A stretch of DNA of 5,862 bases from Phycisphaeraceae bacterium (GTDB taxonomy: Bacteria; Planctomycetota; Phycisphaerae; Phycisphaerales; Phycisphaeraceae), in assembly GCA_029260695.1 (NCBI GenBank), contig JAJDCT010000400.1, forward strand, positions 1-5,862, given 5' to 3'. The notes under the pieces were generated by a model that searched no databases, had not been told where the DNA came from, and worked only from the letters and a program-made list of their open reading frames with translations. The position numbers were made by a program, and so were the translations under genes. Positions 1 to 5,630 of this stretch are shown here, in pieces (the first letter of the stretch is position 1; each line of letters starts with the position of its first letter).

Positions 1-97
1 ATTTTAATCCTGTGTGTCACGGAAATGATTTACCGCTGGCACTGCGTCAACACAGCCGACACACCTCGTCCTAACTATCCAAATACTCGGAGTGACA

Positions 98-103
98 TAT
101 ACT
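98..103 (+). promoter_or_regulatory. Possible -10 box for the membrane-protein gene
   Basis: TATACT resembles the sigma-70 -10 consensus TATAAT at five of six positions. It would place transcription initiation near 110 and leave a leader of about 28 bases before the TTG at 138. I see no convincing -35 box 17 bases upstream, so this is a weak call. The rest of 1-137 shows no gene; only a short inverted repeat (GTGTGTC at 12-18, GACACAC at 58-64) stands out, and it may be chance. Confidence 0.25.
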
Positions 104-137
104 CTCTGGCGACCCCTCACCTACACAGAGCAAGTCA

Positions 138-1001
138 TTGAGCGATGTTGACCCTATCTCACGGACAAGAAAACAACCGGCCCGGGCCCGCGGCCCCGTT
201 ATGTTCGCGATCTCTATACGGCCGGTCAGGTTGATCCTCGCGATGCTCGCCTGCACGCTGGTGTTGTCGCTGGTGAGCCTGTTCGTCAATCTGATGCATG
301 CCCAACACACACACGGCTGGGAAACAATCGTCAATCTTTTCAGCGTGGATCGTGAGGGGAGTCTGCCCACGTGGTGGTCCGCACTCATGCTGACGGCCTC
401 CGGGGGTCTGACCTGGCTTGTTGCCCGCAGCCGAAGAGACGCGGTGTGGAAAGAACGCCTGGCTTGGTGGACGCTGGTTGCGGGTTTTTTATTCCTGTCG
501 ATCGACGAGAGCTGCATGTTGCACGAACGGATCGGCAGGCGAGCCCAGTTGCAGGGCTCGCTCCATCATGCTCGGTGGATCCTGCTTTGGCTGCCACCGG
601 CTCTGCTGGTCACCTGCGCGATCCTGTGGCAGCTCTGGCGTGTTTCCAGCAGGCTCGTACTGGGCATGACCGTGGGGGTGATGGTCTTCCTAAGCGGCGC
701 CGTGGGTATGGAGACACTCACCGCCAAATACCGCTACGAAGCTGAAACCCTCGCCTTGGAGGAGGCCAAGCTTACTGAGGGGTTAGAGAACGCCCCGCCG
801 CTGCGTGATTGGCGCAAGGGGCCGACCTATTACCCTTATGTCTACGGCATGGCTCTGGAAGAACTACTGGAGATGTTGGGGCCCGTGATCTGGTTCGGTG
901 TCCTGATGACCTGCTACCGGCAAGAGGAGGACTTCGGCAAAGCGCCAAAAGCCCCAACCCCAGCCCCAGTCACACCCGTAACCCCGGCCCCTCAGCCTTG
1001 A
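138..1001 (+). CDS. Six-helix membrane protein of unknown function
   Basis: This is a 287-residue integral inner-membrane protein that I cannot assign to a named family. Hydrophobic segments lie at about residues 31-51, 79-97, 108-123, 146-168, 172-191 and 243-260. Helix 3 ends in SIDESCMLHE (121-130), and helix 6 is preceded by ALEELLEMLG (239-248). From memory, similar D-E-x4-H-E and E-E motifs occur in uncharacterised multi-pass bacterial proteins, where they could bind a metal or act catalytically; this is inference. A soluble stretch (about 192-242) is acidic and Tyr-rich, and the C-terminus (about 268-287) is a Pro/Thr/Ala tail. The start is uncertain: TTG at 138 gives a basic N-terminus and has only a weak AGAG upstream, while ATG at 201 (residue 22) also precedes the first helix and has no Shine-Dalgarno. 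The frame has a stop at 93-95, so no longer version is likely. It stands alone and converges on the flavoprotein gene. Confidence 0.8.
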   Translation: MSDVDPISRTRKQPARARGPVMFAISIRPVRLILAMLACTLVLSLVSLFVNLMHAQHTHGWETIVNLFSVDREGSLPTWWSALMLTASGGLTWLVARSRRDAVWKERLAWWTLVAGFLFLSIDESCMLHERIGRRAQLQGSLHHARWILLWLPPALLVTCAILWQLWRVSSRLVLGMTVGVMVFLSGAVGMETLTAKYRYEAETLALEEAKLTEGLENAPPLRDWRKGPTYYPYVYGMALEELLEMLGPVIWFGVLMTCYRQEEDFGKAPKAPTPAPVTPVTPAPQP

Positions 1002-1031
1002 AGGCTTCGAGGGCGGTTCCGTCATTCGTAT

Positions 1032-1079
1032 AGCGTCTTGGTTTCAATAGCCGCCGTGTAACACAAGGCGGATTACGCT
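1032..1079. terminator. Nested inverted repeat between convergent genes, possible terminator
   Basis: AGCGT at 1032-1036 pairs with ACGCT at 1075-1079. Inside it, CCGCC at 1051-1055 pairs with GGCGG at 1067-1071, with an added GTG/CAC pairing at the top (1056-1058 with 1062-1064). A competing partner, GGCGGC at 1091-1096, could also pair with GCCGCC at 1050-1055. The position between the ends of two convergent genes (1001 and 1190) fits a terminator serving both, but neither side has a clear U-tract. The rest of this 188-base gap shows nothing recognisable. Confidence 0.3.
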
Positions 1080-1189
1080 GCCTGTTAGTCGGCGGCGAAC
1101 GAGATAAATGCTATTCGATTAGTGGGGATGCTCGAGCCCAGTTACGATCTGATGTGGCGCCGTGAATTCACCTGAGCACTACCTTGGGG

Positions 1190-1747
1190 TCAATTGGACT
1201 CGACACGGCCGGCCGGCGCCTGGGCCTGTCCCCAAGCCTCGGCCAAGCCCGCCGCGGTTTCGCAGAGCTCGTCCGCACGCCGGGCGATCGTTTCATTCAA
1301 CGACCCGTCTTGGTTGAAGTGATCCCCGGTCGCGTAAACAAACCGAGGCACGATCAGGCATCGGAAATCCAGCATCAGGCTGTTGGCCAGCGACATCACC
1401 GACATGTAGCTGCCCTGCCCGCCGGCGGCACAGAGGAACCCGACCACCTTCCCGGTCCACGCCCGCCCGGTCAGCTCGATCAGGTTCTTGGTCGCCGCGT
1501 TGGCGTCGTAGTTATAGACCGGCACCGCCAGCAGGATCGGATCGGCACCGGAAATAGCGGCGGCCAGTGGCGCGACGTTTTCGTGTTGATACGACGGCCC
1601 CCCGTCACACATCGGTAACGGCGACTCACGAAGATCGATCAACCCCGCACCCTCGGACCTCATCTTCAAAGCCCCGTGTGCGTGCCGGGCAAGCCCAGAC
1701 GAGCGGCTGTCAGGGTTCAAAGAACAACTGATAACGAGTGGATTCAT
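1190..1747 (-). CDS. NADPH-dependent FMN reductase family flavoprotein
   Basis: The 185-residue product fits the flavodoxin-fold FMN_red family, cytosolic enzymes that pass electrons from NAD(P)H through bound FMN to quinones, azo compounds, chromate or free flavin; the substrate cannot be told from sequence. The first strand and phosphate loop are VISCSLNPDSRS (residues 5-16), matching the family's G-S-x-(R/N)-x-x-S-x-S loop with Cys in place of the usual Gly. The flavin-contacting PVYNYDANAATKNLIEL lies at 76-92, and AAGGQGSYMS at 107-116 is the second flavin loop. The length is typical. I chose the ATG at 1747 because the fold begins directly after it; a longer reading frame reaches 1795, but its extra 16 residues cover the promoter and add nothing conserved. 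The C-terminus (about 165-185) is an Ala/Gln-rich tail. It is divergent from the exported-protein gene and convergent with the membrane-protein gene, so it is probably monocistronic. Confidence 0.92.
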   Translation of the reverse strand: MNPLVISCSLNPDSRSSGLARHAHGALKMRSEGAGLIDLRESPLPMCDGGPSYQHENVAPLAAAISGADPILLAVPVYNYDANAATKNLIELTGRAWTGKVVGFLCAAGGQGSYMSVMSLANSLMLDFRCLIVPRFVYATGDHFNQDGSLNETIARRADELCETAAGLAEAWGQAQAPAGRVESN

Positions 1748-1753
1748 GGCCGG

Positions 1754-1759
1754 ATTATA
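1754..1759 (-). promoter_or_regulatory. Perfect -10 box for the flavoprotein gene, probably leaderless
   Basis: Read on the minus strand, this is an exact TATAAT. Only six bases separate it from the ATG at 1747, so initiation about seven bases downstream would fall on the start codon itself and give a leaderless mRNA. No Shine-Dalgarno is present between the box and the ATG. I see no good -35 box. Confidence 0.55.
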
Positions 1760-1802
1760 GGCGCACACCCCGCTCACGCTCGGACACCCAGCCAAAATAT
1801 AG

Positions 1803-1831
1803 TTTCCGGCCCCACCGACCGCTGGTATAGT
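1803..1831 (+). promoter_or_regulatory. Extended -10 promoter for the exported-protein gene
   Basis: TATAGT at 1826-1831 is preceded by TGG (1823-1825), giving an extended -10 motif. A poor -35 candidate, TTTCCG (1803-1808), lies at the ideal 17-base spacing. Initiation near 1838 leaves a leader of roughly 23 bases. A second possible -10, TATACT at 1836-1841, overlaps downstream but would put the start almost on the ribosome binding site. Confidence 0.5.
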
Positions 1832-1840
1832 GGCCTATAC
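1825..1840. promoter_or_regulatory. Dyad overlapping the -10 box, candidate operator
   Basis: GTATAG at 1825-1830 and CTATAC at 1835-1840 form a perfect 6+6 inverted repeat around TGGC. It covers the -10 box and the likely start of transcription, where a bound repressor would block polymerase. The operator role is inference; no regulator gene lies in the window. Confidence 0.35.
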
Positions 1841-1847
1841 TTGCCGC

Positions 1848-1853
1848 AAGGAA
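1848..1853 (+). promoter_or_regulatory. Shine-Dalgarno of the exported-protein gene
   Basis: AAGGAA lies seven bases before the ATG at 1861. It is a clear ribosome binding site and fixes that start codon. Confidence 0.75.
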
Positions 1854-1860
1854 CCCGACC

Positions 1861-2466
1861 ATGACCTACACAACTGCAACCCGTTTCTTCCTGATCGCAA
1901 CGACCGGCCTGCTGCTGATCGCCCGGCCCGGCATGGCATCGGAGGGCACCGCTCCCCCAGCTACACAGGCGCAAGACACCCCGGAAACTACCGAGGTGAC
2001 CCCGGACATGACCCCGCCTGCGATACCCAACGAACACATCGCCGAGGTGGTGCCCATAGAGGATGAAATCGACATCGAGGTGGAGCCAACGGTTGACCCG
2101 GTCGACACCGTAGAGACGCCCGACGCACCGGATACACCTGATACACAGATATTCCAGACAACCCCGATCGACATGGACCGCGCGGGCTGGCCGACCATCC
2201 TCGTCACACCCACCGACGGCTCGGTGACACACAACCCTGGTTACATGGGCAACCCCCCGATGGGTGATGACATCGTCACGCCGCTTCACGCACCGGACCC
2301 GGTCTGGCAGATCCAGGAAGCCCTCGCCGGCGCCGACGCGGGCAACCTCAACGGAGAAAACCTCTCGGCCCTGGGCGCACAGCCGTTCATCGGACTGGCA
2401 CAGTTCGGCCTTATCCCGGTACGCGCCGTGTTCGAGAATCCGTTGTCCGACACGACCTCCCCCTGA
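1861..2466 (+). CDS. Exported Pro/Thr/Asp/Glu-rich protein, unknown function
   Basis: This 201-residue protein matches no family I recognise. Residues 1-26 look like a Sec signal peptide: one Arg at residue 8, a hydrophobic core FFLIATTGLLLI (9-20), and a probable cut after GMA (24-26). There is no lipobox Cys. The mature part starts with a low-complexity acidic segment (about 27-100) rich in T, P, D, E and V, with alternating patterns such as DEIDIEVEP (68-76) and PDAPDTPDT (87-95). It is probably disordered. The C-terminal half (about 105-201) is more ordered in composition, with WPTILVTPTDGSV (110-122), Gly/Asn/Pro turns and a helix-like segment at 148-160 (PVWQIQEALAGAD runs 147-159). The product is probably periplasmic or cell-surface. 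The start is set by the AAGGAA ribosome binding site and the signal peptide. A 109-base C-rich spacer separates it from the beta-galactosidase gene, so co-transcription is possible but unproven. A long open frame on the opposite strand is a composition artefact. Confidence 0.75.
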   Translation: MTYTTATRFFLIATTGLLLIARPGMASEGTAPPATQAQDTPETTEVTPDMTPPAIPNEHIAEVVPIEDEIDIEVEPTVDPVDTVETPDAPDTPDTQIFQTTPIDMDRAGWPTILVTPTDGSVTHNPGYMGNPPMGDDIVTPLHAPDPVWQIQEALAGADAGNLNGENLSALGAQPFIGLAQFGLIPVRAVFENPLSDTTSP

Positions 2467-2468
2467 CA

Positions 2469-2515
2469 CCCCGGCCGCACCCCCGGCCCCCCGGTGCCCC
2501 CCGGTATACCCCCGG
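2469..2515 (-). other. G-quadruplex motif / C-tract array in the spacer
   Basis: The plus strand has five C-runs of 4, 5, 6, 6 and 5 bases (2469-2472, 2480-2484, 2487-2492, 2497-2502, 2509-2513) separated by 7, 2, 4 and 6 bases. The minus strand therefore fits the canonical four-tract G-quadruplex rule with a spare tract. Each C-run is followed by GG, so it also reads as an irregular CCCCGG repeat with unit spacing of 8-12 bases. In the plus-strand RNA this stretch is C-rich and nearly free of U, which could serve as a Rho loading site after the stop codon at 2464-2466. Structure is predicted from sequence only. Confidence 0.6.
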
Positions 2516-2560
2516 CGCATCACCACCGCCTAGCGCGCCACCGGCAAAGCGCCAAACCGA

Positions 2561-2573
2561 TCGGGTGACCCGA
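2561..2573. promoter_or_regulatory. 13-base palindrome abutting the beta-galactosidase start
   Basis: TCGGGT-G-ACCCGA is a perfect palindrome ending two bases before the ATG at 2576. It overlaps a second palindrome, CCGATCGG (2557-2564). It occupies the place of a ribosome binding site, where only GGGTGA (2563-2568) offers weak complementarity to 16S rRNA. It could be an operator or a translation-blocking hairpin (TCGG/CCGA stem, five-base loop). Confidence 0.3.
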
Positions 2574-2575
2574 CC

Positions 2576-5416
2576 ATGGCAAGCATCAGTTACGACGGGC
2601 AGTGCTTTACCCTTAATGGCCGACGCGTCTGGCTGGTCAGCGGCGCGATCCACTACACACGCACGCCCCACCAGCTCTGGCGCAAACGCATCCGCGCCGC
2701 CAAACAGGCCGGGCTCAACTGCATCGAGACCTACGTCTTCTGGAACGCGCACGAAACCAGCCCAGGTGAGTTCGACTTCACGGGTGACCTGGACCTGCGC
2801 CGATTTGTCCAAATAGTCGGCGAAGAAGGCATGTTCTGCGTCCTCCGCCCCGGGCCGTACGTCTGTGCTGAGTGGGACTTCGGCGGCCTGCCCGCCTGGC
2901 TGAACACACTGGACGGCATCAAGCTCCGACAAGCCAACGGCCCCTTCCTCGAAGCCTCCGCACGCTACATCGGGGAGGTCATGAAGCAGGTCCGCGACCT
3001 GCAGGTTTCTTCGACGTCTGCCTCAAGCAAGTCAAACCAAGCCGACGCCACACAACTCGATGACAGCGGATATCGAGGCGAAGGCGGCGGGCCGATCATC
3101 CTCATGCAGGCAGAGAACGAATGGTTCTGCTCCAACCCCGACCAACACGACAGCTATCTGCTTGAGGGCGTACGCCATCTGCAAGAGCACGGCTGCACCG
3201 TCCCGATCATCAACTGCAACAACCTCTGGCAGTCCGTCGACGGGACCATCGACACCTGGAACGCCAAGCACCACCTCCCCGCCGACATGCGGCAACTGGC
3301 TGTGGTCAAGCCCGATGCCCCACGGATCGTCAGCGAACTGTGGACCGGGTGGTTCGATTCCTGGGACAAACCGCACAACACGGATGACTCTGCCCAGGAC
3401 GTGCTGCACCGACTGGCTGGCGTGTTGAGTGTGGGCGCCATGTTCAATCTATACATGTTCCACGGCGGGACGAACTTCGCGTTCAACGGCGGGCGCAACG
3501 TGGACGGGTCCAGCTTCTTCACCACCAGCTACGACTACGACGCCCCGCTCTTTGAGGCCGGTGGACGCGGCGAGAAGTACCACGCCGTCAAACGTATCGC
3601 CACATTCGCAAGCCAGTTCCACCAGGTGTTCGCCAACCTGTCGACCGACCCGCCCCACACCACGATCGCACCGCAGGGCGATGACCACCCCCCCGCCGTC
3701 ACCCACCTAAGCGGTGAGCGTGGCGACGTCGTGTTCATCCTCCGTGGCAAACACGACAAAACCAAGCAGGTCGACCTGCTGCTGCCGGACGGCCAGACAC
3801 TGCCCGTACCGCTAGGTAAAGGCCGCGCCTCGTGGCTGCTATTAGATACACGCCTGGGCAACTCGGCCGTGCTCGATTACACCAACCTGCACCCGTTCGC
3901 GCTGATCGGCGGACGCCTGCTCGTGCTCTTCGGCCCCGCTGGGGCACTGGGGCTCGTCTCGATCGATGGCTCACTCATCCGCGTCAACATCCCTGCCGGC
4001 AAAGGCAAAATACCCGTTACCGAAAAAATAGACGGCCTGACACTAGTCATCCTCAACGAGCAACAGGTCGACGCCGCGTACCCGGTCGAGGATGGCCTTG
4101 TCATCGGTGCCGCCGAAATCAGCAATGATGGCGAACCAAGCCCGCTCGACGGCTGGCCAACGCTCTACCACATCACGACCGACGGAAAAATCAAAAAACA
4201 AAAACAAACCGCACCACGCAAACCCGCTTCGCCCAAGCTCACCCAATGGCAGACCGCATCGCTCGAGACATTCGTCGACGGCACCAACACCGGCTACGAA
4301 GCCATCGACGGGCCCGTAAGCCTCGAAACACTGGGGCAAAACCAGGGCTACGGGTGGTACCGCGTACCCATCGCCAAGCCCACAAGCGGCAAGCTTCTCT
4401 GGCCTGAGTCCGCCGACAGGTTGCACGTCTACCACGACGGCAAATTCCAGAAAATCCTCGGCACGGGCCCCGATGCAGACAACAACCCGGCCGCTCTCAA
4501 ACTAAGCGATCACATCACCGTCCTCGCCGACAACCTCGGCCGATTCAACTTCGGCCAGTCCATGGGTGAAGCCAAGGGCGTCTTCGGCCCGCTCTACCAG
4601 GTTTCCCAAGTCAAACTCACCAAACCCAAAGTCACAGCACAACCCGCGCCCGATCCGTTCGAGCTGGAAGGATTTGTCTACGGCCGACACCACGGCGAAC
4701 GCCTACCAGCACAAGCGTTGACATGGGCCGTCACCCCCGAAGGACGCAAGCCCATGGTCCTCGACATCGACCAACTCCCGATGGACTGCGTCGTCACCAT
4801 CAACGGCGAGCCGGTCGAGCTCTACAGCCTCACATACAACGGCGGCTGCAAACGCATCGTTATGGAACCCGGCGTCGGCCCGGTCAAGGGCGGCAAGAAC
4901 ACCCTCACTCTCGCGCTCTACGAGCCGATGCCCGATGGCGTCGATCCGGTCAGGCACCTGCGCTTCTACAGAGTCACCGACACCGTCAGCGACAAGCGAG
5001 CCCCCTGGGCCTTCCGCCCGTGGCAGCCCCCACACACGCAAGCACCTACTACCTCCACGCAAAGCGAGGGCGAACCCTCCGAAGGCGGAGGCGCGTCTTT
5101 TTGTGCGCTACCCAAAACTTCCCCCGCACAACCCGCCTGGTTCCGCGCCTCGTTCACCGTCAAACACACCGATGCCCCGCTGTGGCTGCAACCCGTCGGC
5201 ATGAGTAAGGGCCAAATCTACCTCAACGGCCACAACGTCGGCCGGTACTGGGTCGCCACCGCCAAAGGCAAGACGGTCCCGCCCCAGCAAGCCTACTACC
5301 TCCCCGAGCCCTGGTTGAACACTGATGCCCCCAACGAACTGCTGCTCTTCGACGAGCACGGGAAGCTGCCGACGAAGTGTAAACTTGTTTACAACGAACA
5401 CGGACCTTATGGATGA
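2576..5416 (+). CDS. Beta-galactosidase, glycoside hydrolase family 35
   Basis: A 946-residue retaining glycosidase of family GH35, which removes terminal beta-linked galactose. The (beta/alpha)8 catalytic domain spans about 5-345: GAIHY (23-27), ETYVFWNAHE (51-60), RPGPYVCAEW (91-100), GGPIILMQAENEW (171-183), SELWTGWFDSW (253-263), MFHGGTNF (294-301) and TTSYDYDAPL (316-325). By family knowledge, Glu182 is the acid/base and Glu254 the nucleophile; both are present, so the enzyme should be active. A beta-rich middle region (about 350-545) ends in a Lys-rich linker (538-554). Two jelly-roll galactose-binding-like domains follow: about 560-680 (LADNLGRFNFG, 650-660) and about 690-935 (GMSKGQIYLNGHNVGRYW, 875-892). 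There is no signal peptide or membrane segment, so it is predicted cytoplasmic, unlike many exported GH35 enzymes. Oddities are Trp183 where the family signature has Phe or Tyr, and two low-complexity insertions (about 144-169 and 822-850). The ATG at 2576 is chosen because the conserved fold starts within five residues. The natural substrate is unknown. Confidence 0.96.
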   Translation: MASISYDGQCFTLNGRRVWLVSGAIHYTRTPHQLWRKRIRAAKQAGLNCIETYVFWNAHETSPGEFDFTGDLDLRRFVQIVGEEGMFCVLRPGPYVCAEWDFGGLPAWLNTLDGIKLRQANGPFLEASARYIGEVMKQVRDLQVSSTSASSKSNQADATQLDDSGYRGEGGGPIILMQAENEWFCSNPDQHDSYLLEGVRHLQEHGCTVPIINCNNLWQSVDGTIDTWNAKHHLPADMRQLAVVKPDAPRIVSELWTGWFDSWDKPHNTDDSAQDVLHRLAGVLSVGAMFNLYMFHGGTNFAFNGGRNVDGSSFFTTSYDYDAPLFEAGGRGEKYHAVKRIATFASQFHQVFANLSTDPPHTTIAPQGDDHPPAVTHLSGERGDVVFILRGKHDKTKQVDLLLPDGQTLPVPLGKGRASWLLLDTRLGNSAVLDYTNLHPFALIGGRLLVLFGPAGALGLVSIDGSLIRVNIPAGKGKIPVTEKIDGLTLVILNEQQVDAAYPVEDGLVIGAAEISNDGEPSPLDGWPTLYHITTDGKIKKQKQTAPRKPASPKLTQWQTASLETFVDGTNTGYEAIDGPVSLETLGQNQGYGWYRVPIAKPTSGKLLWPESADRLHVYHDGKFQKILGTGPDADNNPAALKLSDHITVLADNLGRFNFGQSMGEAKGVFGPLYQVSQVKLTKPKVTAQPAPDPFELEGFVYGRHHGERLPAQALTWAVTPEGRKPMVLDIDQLPMDCVVTINGEPVELYSLTYNGGCKRIVMEPGVGPVKGGKNTLTLALYEPMPDGVDPVRHLRFYRVTDTVSDKRAPWAFRPWQPPHTQAPTTSTQSEGEPSEGGGASFCALPKTSPAQPAWFRASFTVKHTDAPLWLQPVGMSKGQIYLNGHNVGRYWVATAKGKTVPPQQAYYLPEPWLNTDAPNELLLFDEHGKLPTKCKLVYNEHGPYG
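3005..3082 (+). other. Low-complexity insertion in the GH35 catalytic domain
   Basis: Residues 144-169 of the beta-galactosidase form a Ser/Thr/Ala/Asp-rich, probably disordered loop between the helix ending VRDLQ and the strand GGPIILMQ that carries the acid/base Glu182. In the GH35 sequences I recall, these two elements are almost adjacent. A short inverted repeat, TCGAT (3057-3061) and ATCGA (3072-3076), lies inside. The reading frame is kept. Confidence 0.5.
5064..5108 (+). repeat. Hairpin-rich palindromic segment inside the GH35 gene
   Basis: Three hairpins are packed into 45 coding bases: GAGGG/CCCTC around CGAA (5066-5070 with 5075-5079); CCTCCG/CGGAGG around AAGG (5076-5081 with 5086-5091), which competes with the first; and GCGCGT with GTGCGC (5091-5096 with 5103-5108, two G-U pairs in RNA) around CTTTTT. 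They encode the Ser/Glu/Gly-rich linker SEGEPSEGGGASFCA (830-844) within the last jelly-roll domain. This looks like a small palindromic element inserted in frame, though no second copy is in the window. Confidence 0.45.
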
Positions 5417-5427
5417 CCATTGGCAAA

Positions 5428-5584
5428 CCACAGAGACACAGAGGTTCAGACAAGGCTTTATAACAGGGATAAACGCTGATGAACGCGGATAGGTTTTTAA
5501 CCGATCACCCCCGATATTCTTATCTGCGTTTATCAGCGTTCATCACTGTTCCTCACTTCTTCTCCGTGTCTGCGAATCTCCGTG
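5428..5584. repeat. Composite inverted-repeat element in the galactosidase-moaB spacer
   Basis: The inner arms at 5462-5491 and 5521-5550 are complementary at 26 of 30 positions around a 29-base loop; two of the four mismatches become G-U pairs in RNA. Each arm holds a near-duplicate ten-base unit, GCGTTTATCA then GCGTTCATCA in the right arm. Outer arms are weaker: ACAGAGAC/ACAGAGG at 5430-5444 faces TCTCCGTGTCT at 5561-5571, and TCTCCGTG recurs at 5577-5584. From memory, both the CACAGAGACACAGAGG type and the GCGTTTATCAGCGTTCATC type are common dispersed intergenic repeats in planctomycetes and other phyla. It may also end beta-galactosidase transcription. The rest of the 214-base spacer has only the moaB signals. 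Confidence 0.7.
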
Positions 5585-5591
5585 CCCCCCG

Positions 5592-5600
5592 TGATATGCT
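5592..5600 (+). promoter_or_regulatory. Possible extended -10 for moaB
   Basis: TGA precedes TATGCT (5595-5600), forming a TGn-type extended -10. It would start transcription near 5607, about 24 bases before the TTG. There is no recognisable -35 box, so this is tentative. Confidence 0.3.
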
Positions 5601-5619
5601 TCCGTATTCACCGCTCAAC

Positions 5620-5623
5620 AGGA
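5620..5623 (+). promoter_or_regulatory. Shine-Dalgarno that selects the TTG start of moaB
   Basis: AGGA ends seven bases before the TTG at 5631 but only two bases before the ATG at 5626. That ATG is followed at once by CCT TGA, so it cannot start a protein. The spacing favours TTG. Confidence 0.6.
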
Positions 5624-5630
5624 TCATGCC

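Noticed and set aside
1..70. End of an upstream gene at the left edge
   Set aside because: No frame with recognisable protein content reaches in from the edge, so I cannot support a partial gene.
71..517. 148-codon open frame on the minus strand over the start of the membrane-protein gene
   Set aside because: No domain or start signal. The plus-strand frame shows six clean membrane segments, so this is a shadow.
1184..1618. 144-codon plus-strand frame opposite the flavoprotein gene
   Set aside because: The minus-strand frame has clear flavoprotein motifs; this one is Arg/Pro/His-rich with no family resemblance.
1748..1795. N-terminal extension of the flavoprotein by 16 residues
   Set aside because: It covers the TATAAT box and precedes the first strand of the fold without adding conserved residues.
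1774..2526. 250-codon open frame on the minus strand across the exported-protein gene
   Set aside because: It overlaps the whole exported-protein gene and two promoters, is rich in Gly, Arg and Cys as expected for the complement of GC-rich coding DNA, and has no recognisable domain. The plus-strand gene has a ribosome binding site, -10 box and signal peptide.
2467..2575. Promoter for the beta-galactosidase in the C-rich spacer
   Set aside because: I found no believable -10/-35 pair. A GTATAC stretch at 2504-2509 lacks both a -35 box and a good -10 match.
4723..5208. 161-codon alternative plus-strand frame inside the beta-galactosidase
   Set aside because: It is extremely Arg/His-rich and lies within a conserved jelly-roll domain read in the main frame.
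5469..5543. CRISPR-like repeat pair downstream of the beta-galactosidase
   Set aside because: The units are inverted rather than direct, only one pair exists, and the loop is not a spacer between identical direct repeats.
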